A stretch of 64,000 bases of DNA, taken from contig JAEUHI010000086.1 of the NCBI GenBank assembly GCA_016795385.1, positions 62,001 through 126,000 on the forward strand, read 5' to 3'. The stretch is from Verrucomicrobiales bacterium (GTDB taxonomy: Bacteria > Verrucomicrobiota > Verrucomicrobiia > Verrucomicrobiales > DEV007). The notes below the pieces were generated by a model. The model worked only from the letters and a program-made list of their open reading frames with translations, had not been told where the DNA came from and searched no databases. Shown here piece by piece: positions 44,517 through 53,144 of the stretch (within the stretch, counting starts at the first letter, position 1; each line of letters opens with the position of its first letter). A program made the position numbers and the translations under genes.

Positions 44517-45884
44517 ATGGCCGCGATCACCTTCACTCCGGCGGAGTTGGATGCGGCCACGTCGCTCTTGCAGGATCTCATCCGGCTCGACACGACGAAT
44601 CCGCCGGGTCATGAACAGGCGGCCATCGCTCTGCTGGAGCGTCACTGCCGCACGATCGGACTCGAGACCCTCGTCGTCGGCGCCCACAACGAGCGTCCGA
44701 ATCTGGTCGCCCGATGGAGTGCCGATCCCGCCCGTCGCACGGGACGCCCCCTCATCCTGAGCGGTCACGTCGACTGCGTCCCCGCCGATCCCGCGCGCTG
44801 GACCCATGATCCCTGGTCGGGCCATCACGACGGCACCCACATCTGGGGCCGCGGGGCGATCGACATGAAAGGTTTCGTGGCGATGGCCTTCGCGGTGATC
44901 GCCAAACTGAAGCGCGAAAACGTATCCCTCACCCGCGACCTGCTTTTTGTCGTGGTTTCAGATGAGGAGGCGGGCACGCGGCTCGGATCAAAGTGGCTCG
45001 TCGAGGAACATCCCGATCTGCTCGGAGATCCCGAGTATGTCATCAACGAGGTCGGCGGCTTCACCGTGCATCGTGACGGTCGGCGATTTTACCCGGTGCA
45101 GGTCGCGGAGAAAGGCGTCGCGTGGCTGCGACTGACGGTCAGGGGTCAGCCGGGGCACAGCTCGCTGCCCTCGCGCGACAACGCCGTTTCACGCCTTGCC
45201 CGCGGCATTGAGGCGATCTCGCGGGCACGTCTGCCCTGGCATCCCTCCGAGGAGGCGCGCCGTTTTCTCGCGGGCTTCGCGAAGCCCCGCGGATTCGCCG
45301 CGGAGAAAGTCGCTTCACTCCTAGGTCATCCCTTGGTAGGCCGGTTTCTGCTGCCCCTCCTCGTCCGTGAACCCTCGCGCCGGGCCTCCATCGAAGCCAT
45401 CCTGCGGAACACCGCGACCCCCACCAGCCTCGGCAGCGGTGGCAACATCAACGTGCTGCCCGGAGCCGCTTCGGTCGATATCGACGGACGCCTCGCTCCC
45501 GGCCAGAGCACCGCGGATCTCGTGCGAGAACTGGAGACGGTGCTGCGCCCGGTCCTGGGGAACGAGTTTTCCCTGACGGTGCTGCAGGATTCACCGCCCG
45601 TTTCCTTCACCACCGATACCGATCTCTATCGCGCGATCGAAGCCGCCCTGGACGAAGCCGATCCCGACGGGCATGTCGTGCCTTCGATCATCCCCGGCTT
45701 CACCGACAGCCGGAACTACGCGAAGCTCGGCGCGCACTGCTACGGATTCTACCCCCTGCAGCTCCCGGAAGATCTCGATTTCGCCGCCCTCTTCCACGGC
45801 GACGACGAGCGGATCCCGGTCGCGGGTTTTCATTGGGGGATCCGGGTTTTGGCGGGAATGTTAGGGGATTTTCTGGAGCGGTGA
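44517..45884 (+). CDS. M20 family metallopeptidase (ArgE/acylase-like)
   Basis: 455 residues from the ATG at 44517; the frame is open into the previous gene, but those residues are a shadow. Zinc motifs are LSGHVDCVPAD, GRGAIDMKGFVA and DEEAGTRLGS. The lid dimerisation domain lies in the middle (GQPGHSSLPSRDNAVSRLA). Cytoplasmic; likely an N-deacylase such as acetylornithine deacetylase or a dipeptidase, exact substrate unclear. It follows the LolA-like gene by 13 bp. Confidence 0.92.
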   Translation: MAAITFTPAELDAATSLLQDLIRLDTTNPPGHEQAAIALLERHCRTIGLETLVVGAHNERPNLVARWSADPARRTGRPLILSGHVDCVPADPARWTHDPWSGHHDGTHIWGRGAIDMKGFVAMAFAVIAKLKRENVSLTRDLLFVVVSDEEAGTRLGSKWLVEEHPDLLGDPEYVINEVGGFTVHRDGRRFYPVQVAEKGVAWLRLTVRGQPGHSSLPSRDNAVSRLARGIEAISRARLPWHPSEEARRFLAGFAKPRGFAAEKVASLLGHPLVGRFLLPLLVREPSRRASIEAILRNTATPTSLGSGGNINVLPGAASVDIDGRLAPGQSTADLVRELETVLRPVLGNEFSLTVLQDSPPVSFTTDTDLYRAIEAALDEADPDGHVVPSIIPGFTDSRNYAKLGAHCYGFYPLQLPEDLDFAALFHGDDERIPVAGFHWGIRVLAGMLGDFLER

Positions 45885-45903
45885 GCGGGAGACTGAAATC
45901 CCC

Positions 45904-45974
45904 TACTCATACTCATACTCATACTCAAAACGGGGCGTCGAGGGACGTCCGCTGAGTAGGAGTAGGAGTAGGAG
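45904..45974. repeat. Two short tandem hexamer tracts between convergent genes
   Basis: ACTCAT-type hexamers run at 45904-45927, and GAGTAG-type hexamers at 45954-45974. The tracts partly complement each other and could fold as a hairpin around AACGGGGCGTCGAGGGACGT. They lie between the convergent M20 peptidase and amidohydrolase genes, where a terminator might be expected. Confidence 0.75.
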
Positions 45975-45981
45975 CCCCATC

Positions 45982-46824
45982 CTACCCCAAACCATAAAAC
46001 CGCTTCGCGTTTCCCCCGAGGATCGCGGCTTGCTCGGCTTCGCTCATGCCCGAGATCCAGAATTCCACGCACTGCACCCAATCGGCATACTCGCCGCGGA
46101 GGAGGCAGACGGGCCAGTCGCTTCCGAACATCAGGCGCTCGGGACCAAAGGCCTCGAGCACGACATCAAACCACGGCCCCATCAGATCGGGATCCCAGTC
46201 CTCGAGCGAAGGGATCACTTCCGTGATCATTCCGCTGAGCTTGCAGAAAACGTGCTCGCGTTTCGCGAGTTCACGGATCGAAGCCGCCCACGCGTCATCC
46301 ACGCCTCCGGGGCCGCAGATGACGGGCTTGGCGAGGTGATCGAGCACGAAGGGCTGCGCCGGATGGCGATCGACGCACTGGATCGCGGCGTCGAGTTGGT
46401 CGGCGTAGATGAGCAGATCGTAAGTCAGGCCGAAATCGTGCAGCACGGAGAGACCGCGGTTGAAATCCTCGCGCAGGCAGTAGTCGCGCTCGGGCATGCC
46501 CTGCAGCACCTCGCGCAGTCCCACCGCCTTCGGTTTCTCGGCGAAACGCGCGATCTTTTCCGCGGCATCATCGGCGGTGAGATCGAGCCACCCGACGACT
46601 CCGAGGATCCAATCGTCCTCCGCGGCGTGTTGCAGGAGAAATTCGTTCTCCACCTCCTCGGTGCGCGCCTGCACCGAGATCACTCCACCGATCCCCGCTT
46701 CATCAAGGAGCGGCTTCAGATCCGCGGGAGCGAAGTCACGCTTCAATACCGACATGTCGCCGCCGATCCAGGGATAGGCCTCGGGCGAGTAGTTCCAGAA
46801 GTGGTGATGGGAGTCGATGCGCAT
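45982..46824 (-). CDS. Amidohydrolase family protein (lactonase-like)
   Basis: 280 residues. Starts MRIDSHHHFWNYSPEAYPW, the metal-binding DxHxHxW start of the amidohydrolase-2 lactonase group. Further signatures are GVVGWLDL, VLDHLAKPVICG, CKLSGMITEV and LMFGSDWPVCLL. Relatives hydrolyse L-fucono- or L-rhamnono-lactones in sugar degradation. No sugar dehydrogenase is adjacent, so the substrate stays open. Followed on the same strand by nothing, and preceded 15 bp upstream by the nucleotidyltransferase gene. Confidence 0.9.
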   Translation of the reverse strand: MRIDSHHHFWNYSPEAYPWIGGDMSVLKRDFAPADLKPLLDEAGIGGVISVQARTEEVENEFLLQHAAEDDWILGVVGWLDLTADDAAEKIARFAEKPKAVGLREVLQGMPERDYCLREDFNRGLSVLHDFGLTYDLLIYADQLDAAIQCVDRHPAQPFVLDHLAKPVICGPGGVDDAWAASIRELAKREHVFCKLSGMITEVIPSLEDWDPDLMGPWFDVVLEAFGPERLMFGSDWPVCLLRGEYADWVQCVEFWISGMSEAEQAAILGGNAKRFYGLG

Positions 46825-46839
46825 GGGAGAAGCCGGGGT

Positions 46840-47313
46840 TCAGTCGAAGGCGTGGGGATTCTCGAGGAGTTTCTTCATCGCCAGGACATCCAGTTGGTCC
46901 TTTTCACGGACGGAACCCGACTTGATCGAAATCAACTGGCTCTTGGAAGCATAGGAGAAAGTTCGATCCCCCAAAGTCGCCCGCTCGGCGCCGGAAATCA
47001 GATCGTCGAAGGTGAGACCCGAAAGGACGGTGAAAAGGTCGATCTGACAATCCTCGGTTTCCTCGATCACGCGGATGGCGCCTGGCTCGGGATCAAAATC
47101 AGCGGCGCTCAGCGAGCCTCCGTGCCCTTCGCCAAAACCAGCGAGGCAGTGAATGAGGCGCTCGATGTTTCGGGGACTGGTGTCGATCAGGAGACCGACA
47201 TCCTCCGTGAGCCGGACATAACCGTTCAACGTCACGGCGAGTCCGCCAACGACGATGAAGGCGACCTCTTCATCGAGAAGTCTTCCCAACCACTTTTCGA
47301 ACGGGGGTTCCAT
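46840..47313 (-). CDS. Nucleotidyltransferase-fold protein (AbiEii/DUF6036-like) with altered DxD
   Basis: 157 residues from the ATG at 47313. The nucleotidyltransferase start IVVGGLAVTLNGYVRLTEDV is clear, but the usual DxD is D38-V-G40, so the second acidic residue is missing. QIDLFTVLSGLTFDDL and SKSQLISIKSGSVREKDQLD continue the fold. Relatives are toxin-like or DNA-repair-associated proteins. The small upstream frame overlaps its start by 44 bp, a toxin-antitoxin-like arrangement. Function not assigned. Confidence 0.75.
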   Translation of the reverse strand: MEPPFEKWLGRLLDEEVAFIVVGGLAVTLNGYVRLTEDVGLLIDTSPRNIERLIHCLAGFGEGHGGSLSAADFDPEPGAIRVIEETEDCQIDLFTVLSGLTFDDLISGAERATLGDRTFSYASKSQLISIKSGSVREKDQLDVLAMKKLLENPHAFD

Positions 47314-47455
47314 CGTCTTTGCCGCGCCATGACCGGCCGAGGAGAGCGTCGGCGCTTCTCTGCAGCGACGCAAGCCGTTCCAGCGGGGACTTGTTCGCGA
47401 GGGATCCGACCACTTTCTTTTTCAAGGGCTCCTGGAGGTGGTCGTTCTCCGACAT
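47270..47455 (-). CDS. Small protein overlapping the nucleotidyltransferase start, possible antitoxin partner
   Basis: 61 residues from the ATG at 47455 (MSENDHLQEPLKKKVVGSLA), with ASLQRSADALLGR and a basic end. It overlaps the following gene by 44 bp in another frame, and its composition (Leu, Lys, Glu, Ser) looks coding. No family recognised. Coupled expression with the nucleotidyltransferase suggests a partner. Moderate confidence because it is short. Confidence 0.55.
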   Translation of the reverse strand: MSENDHLQEPLKKKVVGSLANKSPLERLASLQRSADALLGRSWRGKDDGTPVRKVVGKTSR

Positions 47456-47506
47456 GCCGGATCCTACCACCCCGCAGCGACTTTCACAATCCCGCGGTCC
47501 GCCCCC

Positions 47507-49405
47507 TCACTTCCCGATCGCATAAAGCGCCTTTTCCGATCGCAGCAGCAGCATGCCGCCGGCCACGGCGGGGGTGCCCTGGAATCGCGTCGCGTCATCC
47601 TCGATGCGGTTCACCCCGAAAAGTTTGAAGGTCGGCGAGGCCTCGATCACGAAGGTGCCGGCGTTGCGGCTCACGGCGATGAGGTGATTGCCCGAAAGGA
47701 TCGGCGAGGCGTAGAAGGCCATGCCTTTGCCCGTCTCGCTCGCGACATTGAGACGCTCGCGATAGAGCAACTCACCGCTTTCAGGCCGGGCACAGGCGGC
47801 GATGCCATCCTCGCTCACCCAGTAGAGAAGGCCATCATGCTCCACGGGCAGTGGCATATAACTCTTCGCGGTTTGGCTCTCCCAGAGCAGGGCCTCGGCA
47901 CTGCGGTCGCCCTCGCCGCCACCCTGGAAGACAGTGCCGATCGTTCTTGGAAAGCCGCCAAAGAGCGCGATGCGATTTCCTGAAATCGGCACGGGACCGG
48001 CCGAGAGATTCCCCGTGACGGGGCTCGCCGATTTCCATCGCACCGCGCCGGTCGCGGGATCGAGGGCACGGAGCTCGCCACGCAGTCCGACGAGGAGATC
48101 GATCCGATCCGGGGCGATCCGCTGCAGGGAGGGCGTGGCGTAGGTCTGCTCGAGCATGGGATCCTCCATCCGCCAGAGTTCCCTTCCGCTCGTACGATCA
48201 AAGGCGAGGAGGGCGCGCGCCTCATCACCCGCGTTCACGATCACGGCTTCTCCGGAGAGGACGACGCTCGAGGCCGAGCCCCAGGTCATGGCGGAAGACA
48301 ACGTGCCCGTCGGCGCGGACCACCGTTTCTTTCCGGAAAAGTCGTAGGCAAAGACGCCGTTCTTTCCGTAGAAGCAGTAGATGAACTCGCCATCGGTCGC
48401 GGGGGTGCTGCTGGCATATCCGTGCTCGGTGACATACTCCTTGTATTCGTTCTCGGCGATGGTGGCCGGCTCGCTCGCGGTCCAGAGGAGTTTTCCGCTC
48501 GCGAGATCGACGCAATGCAGATGGCGCACGAGGTCAAGCGGCGTGGCCTCCGCATTCTTTCCGTCTCCGTAGCCGGTGTAGCTGGTGAGAAAGACACGGT
48601 CGCCCCAGACGATGGGTGAGGAAGATCCGGGCCCGGGGAGATCGAGGCGCCACTTCACATTCTCCGTGGCGCTCCAGTGCAAGGGCACCGGATCGGTCGA
48701 CACTCCGGTGCCGTCCGGACCACGGAAGCGGGGCCACGCCACCGCGGCCTTTTGCGCCTCCACCTTCGCCTCGCGGTCCGACTGCGCGGCGAGAGTCTCG
48801 AGCGAGACGTCGGCCAAGGGGAACTGCGACCAATCGCGGTGATCGAAGTGCCACCATTCGCTCTCGATCGTCATGAAGCCGTTCGCGCGCATCGCCGCTT
48901 GGAGGATGCGGCGGTTCTCCGCCACCTCGGGAGTGACCTTGAAATAATCACGATGTGCCCGAGGCGAGAATTCGTCGTAGGGCGTCGGCATGGGCAGCTC
49001 CGCGCCCGTCGCGAGATCGACGAGGGTCACATCGACGGCGGCCCCCCGGTTGTGTTTCGAGCCCTGCTTGGGATGTCCGACGAAGCCGGGCAAGGGGGAT
49101 TTTTCCCACATCAGGTATTGCACGGAATGCGGCCGGTAGCCGTCCCAGATCTTCAAACCGATCCCCCTGTCGGCGAGGCTGCGATGCGCGGCGATGAGCG
49201 ATTCCGCGACCTTCCGCCGGAGGAAGCAGCGCTCCACCGGATAGAGCACGGTCTTGCAGAAATTGTTCTCCGTGGCGTAGGGCAACTCGATGACGAGGCT
49301 TGGCTCGAGCCGCTTCAATTCGACGAAATCATCATCGCGTTCCGCCCTGACAGGAACACCAAAAAGCAGAACCGGGAGGAGCAGGAAAAGCGTGCGTCGG
49401 ATCAT
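47507..49405 (-). CDS. Fusion of a VanX-type D-Ala-D-Ala dipeptidase (M15D) with a PQQ-like beta-propeller
   Basis: 632 residues with a signal peptide (MIRRTLFLLLPVLLFGVPVRA). The M15D domain covers about 30-200: R91 in IWDGYRPHS, H118 and D125 in SKHNRGAAVDVTL, E183 and H186 in ESEWWHFDH, so the zinc site and catalytic Glu are complete. From about residue 225 (WPRFRGPDGTGVS) a PQQ/BamB-like propeller runs to the end, with repeats such as LHCVDLASGKLLWTA, LLAFDRTSGRELWRMEDPM and LRALDPATGAVRWKS. A periplasmic dipeptidase tied to a propeller is not the usual architecture. Single continuous frame, no frameshift seen. Confidence 0.88.
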   Translation of the reverse strand: MIRRTLFLLLPVLLFGVPVRAERDDDFVELKRLEPSLVIELPYATENNFCKTVLYPVERCFLRRKVAESLIAAHRSLADRGIGLKIWDGYRPHSVQYLMWEKSPLPGFVGHPKQGSKHNRGAAVDVTLVDLATGAELPMPTPYDEFSPRAHRDYFKVTPEVAENRRILQAAMRANGFMTIESEWWHFDHRDWSQFPLADVSLETLAAQSDREAKVEAQKAAVAWPRFRGPDGTGVSTDPVPLHWSATENVKWRLDLPGPGSSSPIVWGDRVFLTSYTGYGDGKNAEATPLDLVRHLHCVDLASGKLLWTASEPATIAENEYKEYVTEHGYASSTPATDGEFIYCFYGKNGVFAYDFSGKKRWSAPTGTLSSAMTWGSASSVVLSGEAVIVNAGDEARALLAFDRTSGRELWRMEDPMLEQTYATPSLQRIAPDRIDLLVGLRGELRALDPATGAVRWKSASPVTGNLSAGPVPISGNRIALFGGFPRTIGTVFQGGGEGDRSAEALLWESQTAKSYMPLPVEHDGLLYWVSEDGIAACARPESGELLYRERLNVASETGKGMAFYASPILSGNHLIAVSRNAGTFVIEASPTFKLFGVNRIEDDATRFQGTPAVAGGMLLLRSEKALYAIGK

Positions 49406-49466
49406 CGGGGAAGCTCCGCCACGTTACGATCTCCGATGCCGGGTCGGCAAGCGAATCAGATCGCTC

Positions 49467-49766
49467 TCACGGGATCGCGGAAGCCACCTGATGACACCAA
49501 CTCGCGAAGACCTCGTGGACCCATTCGTGGGCCTCGCCGGGATCGGGATGTTCGTGCACGACCTGCGAGGGCGGCAGCCAGGCGGGCTCCGTCGTCTCGC
49601 CGAGATGATCTTGCGCGGTGGCCCGGAGGAAGGCCCGGAGCTTCACCGTCACGAGTGTCGTCCCCGGTTCCTGCGTCGCGGTGGCCTCGGCACAGACCTC
49701 GTGGTTCGCACCGTCGAGCTCGACGTGGCCGACGACGCGCGTGGTATCGATGAGGGCGTGGAGCAT
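49467..49766 (-). CDS. Hypothetical protein
   Basis: 99 residues (MLHALIDTTRVVGHVELDGA...). Composition is protein-like, with VTVKLRAFLRATAQDHLGET and a Trp/His-rich C-terminus (HEWVHEVFASWCHQV). No signal peptide and no family recognised. It lies between the haloperoxidase gene (25 bp upstream) and the VanX-PQQ gene (61 bp downstream) on the same strand. Confidence 0.6.
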   Translation of the reverse strand: MLHALIDTTRVVGHVELDGANHEVCAEATATQEPGTTLVTVKLRAFLRATAQDHLGETTEPAWLPPSQVVHEHPDPGEAHEWVHEVFASWCHQVASAIP

Positions 49767-49791
49767 GTCGGGGAAAAGGGAGAACCGGTGA

Positions 49792-51450
49792 TCAGATCGT
49801 GATCGTCGTGCCGTCGAATTTCGTCAACGAGAATCCCGCGAACGATTCATGTGTGAGCGTCTTGTGATCGCGGAGGATGCGGATCGCCACCTCTTCCCCC
49901 AGAGCGAGCGCGGCAGACTCGTCCGAGCGCCAGTGGACGCCGGCCGTGTCGCGCCCGTAGCCGACATTCGAGGCCAGTTTGTTGAGCTCTCCCCCCACCG
50001 TCAGTGCGCCGGGATAGGGCAACAATTGATCTCCGAGAGCATCCGCCTGCACCGGTGCCGGGATTTCGAAGCTCTCCTTGAAAAAGGCCTTCAGCACCGT
50101 CACGCACGCTCCGGAAATCGTGGCGTGCCCACCGGGGTAGGCCGGGTGGGTCGGGCATCCCTCGGGATAGGCCAAGGGCAGCAGACTCGTCCCGTAGGCC
50201 CCCTGGATGAGCGGGAGCACGCCGGAATTCAGCACGCTCTCGTGCACGGGATAGGTGGCATTCTCCTCGATCACCCGATGCACGAGGCCCGCATAGGCTT
50301 CGGGACGGAGCCGGCGATGGACGAGCCATTTCTGATACCACGCGGCCTTGAGTGCCTCATTCGCGACCCGTGCGACGAGGTCGAGGAGATGAGCCGCACC
50401 AAAGGTGACAAAACTTCCCTGATTGGAAATCGAGCGGTAAGGATGATTTTCATCCAGCGCCCCTGTCCCATAGGATAGCAGGATCAACGCGGCACTGAGA
50501 AACGCCTGGTAGGAAAAGTCGTAGTGCACATACTCCGCAAGGTCGCGGCCGCTTGCGATGTAAAACGGCCCATCTGGAATCGCTGAGGTGGAAGGCGCAC
50601 CGCCATTCTGGAGATGCAGCCAATGCGCGAAAGAAATCCCGTGATTGTCGTTCTCCGCCGTCGTGCGGTAGCGCTGCACGATCGTCGTCGCGCCAAAGGG
50701 AATGTCTTTCCAGAGGAATTGAGAGACAAAAGGTCCCGTCTCTTCGCCCGGCAATCCACCCCGGAAGATCGTGCCGGGAGTGACGGCACCTCCATTCTTC
50801 GGTCCCCGGAAATCGGGCAGGCCCGAGAGGTCGGCTGCGGCTGCGGCGATCACGGAACTGGTCCCGTAATCCGTGAAGGGCACGTCGCGCGTCCAGGCGC
50901 GCCAGTAGACCTCCACCATTTCCCCCGCCGCCCAAGCGCTGGCGAGAGCGGGGGCCGCCGGCAGGGCGAAATGGTGCGAATCGCCCCCTTCGATCGAAAA
51001 GGCCAGCGAAGCCTGCGGATTCGCGAGCCGCACCGTTCCTCCGAGCGGGATGGCGTTGAAGGCCGCCTGGGTCTTTGCGACAAAAGCCTGCTGATAGAGC
51101 CGATAGGCGCTGACATCGACCTCCCCCACGCTGTTGTGGGGAAGGGCTTTGGAGAAGCTACCGATGAGATTCGGATAGAGCGCCTCGTCCGTGTTCGCCG
51201 GGTGGGCTGGCAGCGGGATGTTGCGCTGCTGGATCGCCGCAGCGAGACGCTTGTTGTAGGCTTGCGTGCGGCGAAGCTCGGCAGCAGAGGGCGGCGCCGG
51301 GCGAGGGCGTTTTTTCAATCCCTTTCCTCCGGCCGAACCACCCGCCTCGGCCGCCGTGCCCACGCCGGTGAGGATCGCCGTCAGCGCCGGCACACTTGAA
51401 AGAAAAGAACGTCTCTTGAGCCGGGAATCGGATTCAGACAGGGGATTCAT
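49792..51450 (-). CDS. Tat-exported vanadium-dependent haloperoxidase/PAP2-family protein
   Basis: 552 residues from the ATG at 51450; the twin-arginine signal is SRLKRRSFLSSVPALTAI. Helical throughout. The vanadate/phosphate-binding signatures are YPGGHATISGACV (about residue 437) and GRDTAGVHWRSDESAALALG (about 500-512), the latter supplying Arg and His ligands. Relatives oxidise halides with H2O2 or act as phosphatases; halide preference cannot be read. It is the distal gene of the minus-strand run below 57.6 kb only if transcription reads through the terminator at 51681. Confidence 0.9.
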   Translation of the reverse strand: MNPLSESDSRLKRRSFLSSVPALTAILTGVGTAAEAGGSAGGKGLKKRPRPAPPSAAELRRTQAYNKRLAAAIQQRNIPLPAHPANTDEALYPNLIGSFSKALPHNSVGEVDVSAYRLYQQAFVAKTQAAFNAIPLGGTVRLANPQASLAFSIEGGDSHHFALPAAPALASAWAAGEMVEVYWRAWTRDVPFTDYGTSSVIAAAAADLSGLPDFRGPKNGGAVTPGTIFRGGLPGEETGPFVSQFLWKDIPFGATTIVQRYRTTAENDNHGISFAHWLHLQNGGAPSTSAIPDGPFYIASGRDLAEYVHYDFSYQAFLSAALILLSYGTGALDENHPYRSISNQGSFVTFGAAHLLDLVARVANEALKAAWYQKWLVHRRLRPEAYAGLVHRVIEENATYPVHESVLNSGVLPLIQGAYGTSLLPLAYPEGCPTHPAYPGGHATISGACVTVLKAFFKESFEIPAPVQADALGDQLLPYPGALTVGGELNKLASNVGYGRDTAGVHWRSDESAALALGEEVAIRILRDHKTLTHESFAGFSLTKFDGTTITI

Positions 51451-51518
51451 GGTGATACAGCGCTGAGGTGGCCGTATCAAAATTACTACGGATTTCCCAA
51501 TAATCATGAAAATTTAAG

Positions 51519-51600
51519 CACTTGAACCCTCGCAAGTGAAAGAACGGTCACCCTTGGAAGATTGAGTCTCCCGGCTCACCGGGCTACCGATGGAAGGGGT
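51519..51600. other. Structured intergenic segment, possible small RNA or leader
   Basis: Hairpins CACTTG-N8-CAAGTG (51519-51538) and CCCGGCTCACCGGG (51570-51583) are followed by CTACCGATGG. On the plus strand it leads into the terminator at 51681 with no gene between. On the minus strand it would be the leader of the haloperoxidase gene. The 287-bp gap has no ORF. Identity not assigned. Confidence 0.45.
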
Positions 51601-51680
51601 ATTTGTCTTTGAAAACTCTCTTCACCCGGTTCTCCCGTCCGGCGGTCCCATCCCGCCGGACGGTGATCTGATCCGGCCAC

Positions 51681-51711
51681 AAAAAAAGCCCGGATCACTC
51701 CGGGCTTTTTC
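51681..51711. terminator. Bidirectional rho-independent terminator
   Basis: AAAAAAAGCCCGG and CCGGGCTTTTT form a strong stem with A/T runs on both sides. It ends the peroxiredoxin transcript on the minus strand, 27 bp after its stop. Confidence 0.9.
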
Positions 51712-51737
51712 GTTTTCGCAAAAGGATGCGCGGGGAA

Positions 51738-52232
51738 TCAGGCCAGCTCCTTCAGCTTCGCCTTGATCGCCTCGAAATCGGGGAGATCGCCCGGATTGTC
51801 GCTGCTCTCGGCGTATTGGACGATGCCGGCCTTGTCGATGATGAAGGCCGAGCGCTTCGGCACACCGCCCATCTTCAGGTTCTTCTCGGGGAGGAAGCTC
51901 GAGTAGGCGACATCGTAGGCCTTGGCGATCTTGTGCTCGTAGTCGCTCAGCAGGGTGATGGAGATGCCTTCCTTCTCCTTCCAGTTCTGCTGGGCGAAGG
52001 GATTGTCGCCGCTGATGCCGAAGACCTTGGCGTTGAGCGTTTCGTATTCGGAGAGCTCGCTCGTCACCGAGCAGAATTCCTTCGTGCAGACGCCGGTGAA
52101 GGCCATCGGGACAAAGAGGAGGAGGATGTTGCCCGAGCCCAGTTGGTCGACGAGACGGACGATCTCGGGGCCGTTCGCGCCGAGGGTGGTGAGTTCGAAA
52201 TCAGGAGCGTGGGAGCCTACGGGAATAGCCAT
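51738..52232 (-). CDS. Peroxiredoxin (AhpC/TSA, redoxin type)
   Basis: 164 residues. The peroxidatic cysteine motif is VPMAFTGVCTKEFCSV (PxxxTxxC). FGISGDNPFAQQNWKEKEG and GGVPKRSAFIIDKAGIV complete the thioredoxin-like fold. A cytosolic thiol peroxidase reducing H2O2 or alkyl peroxides. A second Cys four residues after the first could be a resolving residue. Terminator directly downstream. Confidence 0.94.
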   Translation of the reverse strand: MAIPVGSHAPDFELTTLGANGPEIVRLVDQLGSGNILLLFVPMAFTGVCTKEFCSVTSELSEYETLNAKVFGISGDNPFAQQNWKEKEGISITLLSDYEHKIAKAYDVAYSSFLPEKNLKMGGVPKRSAFIIDKAGIVQYAESSDNPGDLPDFEAIKAKLKELA

Positions 52233-52383
52233 GGGGTGGGATGGGATGAGGTTGGGTTTCAGATCCGCGCGTTACGCCGGACCCCGTGACGGTAAGGTGG
52301 GCCGGTGGGGAACGCAAGTCGGAGCGAGGCGCGAGGGGATGGTGAAGCCTTGGACGGCGCTTCCAACGTCCTGCCTCAGCCCC

Positions 52384-53088
52384 TCACTCCCGCTCACGCG
52401 GACCCAACCCTGTCTCGACGACGAGTTGACCCTCTTCGGTGTAGACGGCCGCGAGGGAGGTGACGTGGGCCTTCATCGCCGGATTCTCGGGATCGAGCTT
52501 GAAGAGATCGAGCGAAGCGTAACTGTCGACGAAGGGCTTCGGCACTTCGCCGATCACCGGATCGATCCCGATCACCTTGAAGGCGATGGTGCGGGCGCGC
52601 AATTCGGGCTGCAGGAGGAAATTGGCATTCAGATAACGGAAACCCTTTTGGAAGGGGCCTTTGCGCATCGGCTGGGCCATCGCCGTGACGATACCGGCGG
52701 GTCCAATGCTCTCGACACGGGTGTTTCCGCGGAAACCCTCTGCCACCGGCAGAGTGGCGATGAGCACGTTGAGATCCTCCGCGGAGAACAGGATGCGCTC
52801 GGCCTGCTTGTTGGCGACCGCGGTCTCGATCGCCTTCAGTTTGCCCATGGCCGCCTCGACCTGGGCGGGAGCCGGAGCCGCGATCGCGAGCTCGGCTGGC
52901 GTGTCCTGGGCGAAGGTGCCGATTTTGCGATATTGATAGGTGCCGACGACGACATAGAGCACGATGAGCCCGCCGAAGATCGTGACGATGGCGGCGAGAA
53001 TGAGGCAGCCCGGCACGGGCGAACCGCGGTCGGGCATGGGGCCATTCGGGTCGTTCGGGTCGTGGGAGGAGGTTTCCGGATCCGGCAT
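52384..53088 (-). CDS. Membrane-anchored hypothetical protein
   Basis: 234 residues from the ATG at 53088; the longer open frame above is Arg/Pro-rich shadow. A Pro/Asp-rich N-terminus (about 27 residues) precedes one membrane helix, GCLILAAIVTIFGGLIVLYV. The rest faces the periplasm: LFSAEDLNVLIATLPVAEGF, FLLQPELRARTIAFKVIGID, ending in TEEGQLVVETGLG. No family recognised. It sits 56 bp after the oxidase gene on the same strand. Confidence 0.75.
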   Translation of the reverse strand: MPDPETSSHDPNDPNGPMPDRGSPVPGCLILAAIVTIFGGLIVLYVVVGTYQYRKIGTFAQDTPAELAIAAPAPAQVEAAMGKLKAIETAVANKQAERILFSAEDLNVLIATLPVAEGFRGNTRVESIGPAGIVTAMAQPMRKGPFQKGFRYLNANFLLQPELRARTIAFKVIGIDPVIGEVPKPFVDSYASLDLFKLDPENPAMKAHVTSLAAVYTEEGQLVVETGLGPRERE

Positions 53089-53144
53089 GGCGGGACTTTG
53101 CCCCGCGCCCGCCGAAACGCAAGGAATAGGGAGCGAGATCGCCC

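Noticed and set aside
51541..51600. c-di-GMP class I riboswitch
   Set aside because: Only the CTACCGATGG end is reminiscent; the conserved 5' part and tetraloop/receptor are not recognisable, and no downstream gene lies on that strand.
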